In this document: positions 29,092 to 30,555 of the stretch, one piece after another
Position numbering within the stretch: the first letter of the stretch is position 1
How the letters are laid out: the number at the start of each line of letters is the position of its first letter
Source of the DNA: RGIG5579 sp045590715
Lineage (GTDB): Bacteria; Bacillota; Clostridia; Oscillospirales; SIG627
Length of the DNA stretch: 30,555 nt
Reading direction: 5' to 3'
Assembly: GCA_045590715.1 (NCBI GenBank)
Contig: JAZNRO010000048.1
Coordinates: 1 to 30,555, forward strand
The notes under the pieces: model-generated
Database searches by the model: none
Told to the model about the DNA's origin: nothing
The model's input: the letters and a program-made list of their open reading frames with translations, nothing else
Made by a program: the position numbers and the translations under genes

Positions 29092-30555
29092 TTAGAATAC
29101 GATTCTTCCGTTTGCATCAAACTGATAGGTGCCGGCAGGAAGCAGGCCGTTTGTCATTGCAGCCTCAATTACATACTGGCATCCCTTTACCGCTTTTTTG
29201 GTACTGTTAAAGTAATAATAATTGCCTTCTGCATCTTGCACAAGTCCAGCGTAAACTTTCGTATCATTCTCGTAATAATAAAGTTCTCCGTCCTCTTCCA
29301 CAATACCATTTAAGAATTTTATCGTTCCATCGGCATTAAAAGAGTAAGTGCCGGCGGGAAGCAGGCCGTTTGTCATTGCAGCGCCAATGTAGTAAGAGCA
29401 ATCCTTCACTGCCTTTTTGGTGCTGTTGAAGTAATAATAGTTGCCTTCCTTATCCTGTACCAGACCCGCGTAAACTTTGATATTATTTTCATAATAGTAA
29501 AGTTCTCCGCCCTCTTCTACAATGCCATTTAGGAGTTTTAAGGTGCCGTCGGCATTAAAGGTATAAGTACCGGCAGGAAGAAGGCCGTTTGCCATCGCTG
29601 CACCGATGGGATACTCGCAATCCTTCACAGCTTTCTTGGAACTGTTGATATAGTAGTAATTGCCTTCTTTATCCTGTACCAGGCCCGCATAAATGGTCTT
29701 ACCGTCTTTATAGAAGACGATGTCCCCATTTTCTTCCGTTACAAGACCGATCTTCAATTTACCGTCAGCAGCGAACTGATAGGTGCCGGCAGGAAGAAGT
29801 CCATTGGTCATAGCTGCGGTAATGGGATAAGTGCATCCCTTTACCGCCTTCTTGGTGCTGTTGATGTAATAGTAGTTGCCTTCCTTGTCCTGTACCAGGC
29901 CTGCATAAATGGTCTTACCGTCTTTATAGAAGACGATGTCCCCATTTTCTTCCGTTACAAGACCGATCTTCAGTTTACCGTCAGCGGCGAACTGATAGGT
30001 GCCGGCAGGAAGAAGTCCATTGGTCATAGCTGCCTCAATTACATACTGACATCCCTTTACAGCCTTCTTGGTGCTGTTGATGTAATAGTAGTTGCCTTCT
30101 TCATCCTGCACAAGGCCGGCGTAAACGGCACGGCTGTTTACGTAGAAACGGATGTCACCATCAGGATCGGTAACAATACCGTTCTTCATTTTACCATCTG
30201 CCATAAAGCTGTAAGTGCCGGCAGGAAGAAGTCCGTTGGACATCGCAGCACTGATATACTGATCCGTATTCTTTACTGCTTTTTTGGTGCTGTTGATGTA
30301 ATAGAAGTCACCGTTCTTATCCTGTATAAGGCCTGCGTAAATGGGCGTACCGTTTTTATAAACGCGGATATCGCCGTTTTCTTCAAAGATCAGGCCTTCC
30401 TTCATACGGCCGTCAGCCATAAAGGTATAGGTACCTGCCTTTACATCAAGTCCGTTGGTATCGGAAATGGTATAGGTCTTATTTCTTACTGCCTTATAGG
30501 TAGAAGAGCTGAAGTAATAGTAGAAGCCGTCCTCTGCCAGGATAAGACCTCTCTG
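29092..30555 (-). CDS. Surface-type repeat protein, N-terminus outside window
   Basis: The frame is open from the right window edge to the stop at 29092, giving 487 residues. An ATG at 30420 is only an internal Met, since 45 codons upstream continue the same repeat pattern (FYYYFSSSTYKAV, LDVKAGTYTF). The visible part is six tandem 72-73-residue repeats with the core YAGLVQD-EGNYYYINSTKKAV and NGLLPAGTYTF-ADG. A short end DANGRIVF closes it. The Tyr/Gly-rich pattern recalls choline/glucan-binding (YG) cell-wall repeats; similar units are common at the ends of secreted Lachnospiraceae proteins, though their ligand is not established. Catalytic or signal regions, if any, are beyond the window. 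It precedes the polysaccharide cassette, hinting at a cell-surface role (inference). Confidence 0.9.
   Translation of the reverse strand, partial: QRGLILAEDGFYYYFSSSTYKAVRNKTYTISDTNGLDVKAGTYTFMADGRMKEGLIFEENGDIRVYKNGTPIYAGLIQDKNGDFYYINSTKKAVKNTDQYISAAMSNGLLPAGTYSFMADGKMKNGIVTDPDGDIRFYVNSRAVYAGLVQDEEGNYYYINSTKKAVKGCQYVIEAAMTNGLLPAGTYQFAADGKLKIGLVTEENGDIVFYKDGKTIYAGLVQDKEGNYYYINSTKKAVKGCTYPITAAMTNGLLPAGTYQFAADGKLKIGLVTEENGDIVFYKDGKTIYAGLVQDKEGNYYYINSSKKAVKDCEYPIGAAMANGLLPAGTYTFNADGTLKLLNGIVEEGGELYYYENNIKVYAGLVQDKEGNYYYFNSTKKAVKDCSYYIGAAMTNGLLPAGTYSFNADGTIKFLNGIVEEDGELYYYENDTKVYAGLVQDAEGNYYYFNSTKKAVKGCQYVIEAAMTNGLLPAGTYQFDANGRIVF
29119..30420 (-). repeat. Six tandem 216/219-bp coding repeats
   Basis: Units lie at 30205-30420, 29989-30204, 29773-29988, 29557-29772 (72 codons each), and 29338-29556 and 29119-29337 (73 codons each). 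Units three and four are nearly identical: an about 80-base stretch beginning near 29689 and again near 29905 differs at one base by eye. The last two units share their own form (NADGT-K-LNGIVEE-GELYYYEN). The pattern suggests recent tandem duplication of single units. Confidence 0.93.

Overview
The window looks like chromosomal DNA of a Gram-positive anaerobe of class Clostridia, most likely family Lachnospiraceae. The grounds are strong AGGAGG-type ribosome binding sites, TTGACA/TATAAT-type promoters, a T-box leader before thrS, a CIRCE operator before groESL, several TTG and GTG starts, and a surface repeat protein of a type common in that family. The family assignment is inference from gene content; no 16S or other marker is present.

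Left part, minus strand (1-6849): a tightly packed run reads lon, engB, a 150-residue unknown, an XPD/DinG-type helicase, then a membrane protein cut by the window edge. Three of the steps are 4-bp or near overlaps or gaps under 70 bp, so one transcript from the promoter at 6912-6940 is plausible.

Plus-strand block (7069-20727): a degenerate histidine-kinase-like protein, pfkA, a NahK-type sugar kinase, the CpsC-CpsD-CpsB tyrosine phosphoregulatory triad, a gamma carbonic anhydrase, an RlmA-type rRNA methyltransferase, a degenerate LCP-like membrane protein, a YfhO-family membrane protein, a TtcA-like PP-loop protein, and groES-groEL under CIRCE control. Good promoters stand before the kinase-like gene, nahK, the LCP-like gene and groES.

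Middle (20832-24935): an SLC13/ArsB-type ion transporter converges on uppP; uppP and thrS diverge from back-to-back promoters. thrS has a Thr-type T-box leader (specifier ACC) and encodes a synthetase without the N-terminal TGS domain.

The 403-bp gap at 24936-25338 holds a terminator and an array of eight GATGAAATC/GATTTCATC boxes separated by short palindromes. Four copies are in one orientation and four in the other. This is the least explained structure in the window.

Right part, minus strand (25339-30555): a compact polysaccharide cassette (EpsG-type polymerase, GT4 glycosyltransferase, Wzx-type flippase) follows a secreted-type repeat protein that runs off the right edge. Taken together the window is rich in envelope functions: chain-length/tyrosine-kinase control, LCP-like, YfhO, undecaprenyl-pyrophosphate recycling, flippase, polymerase and a repeat surface protein.
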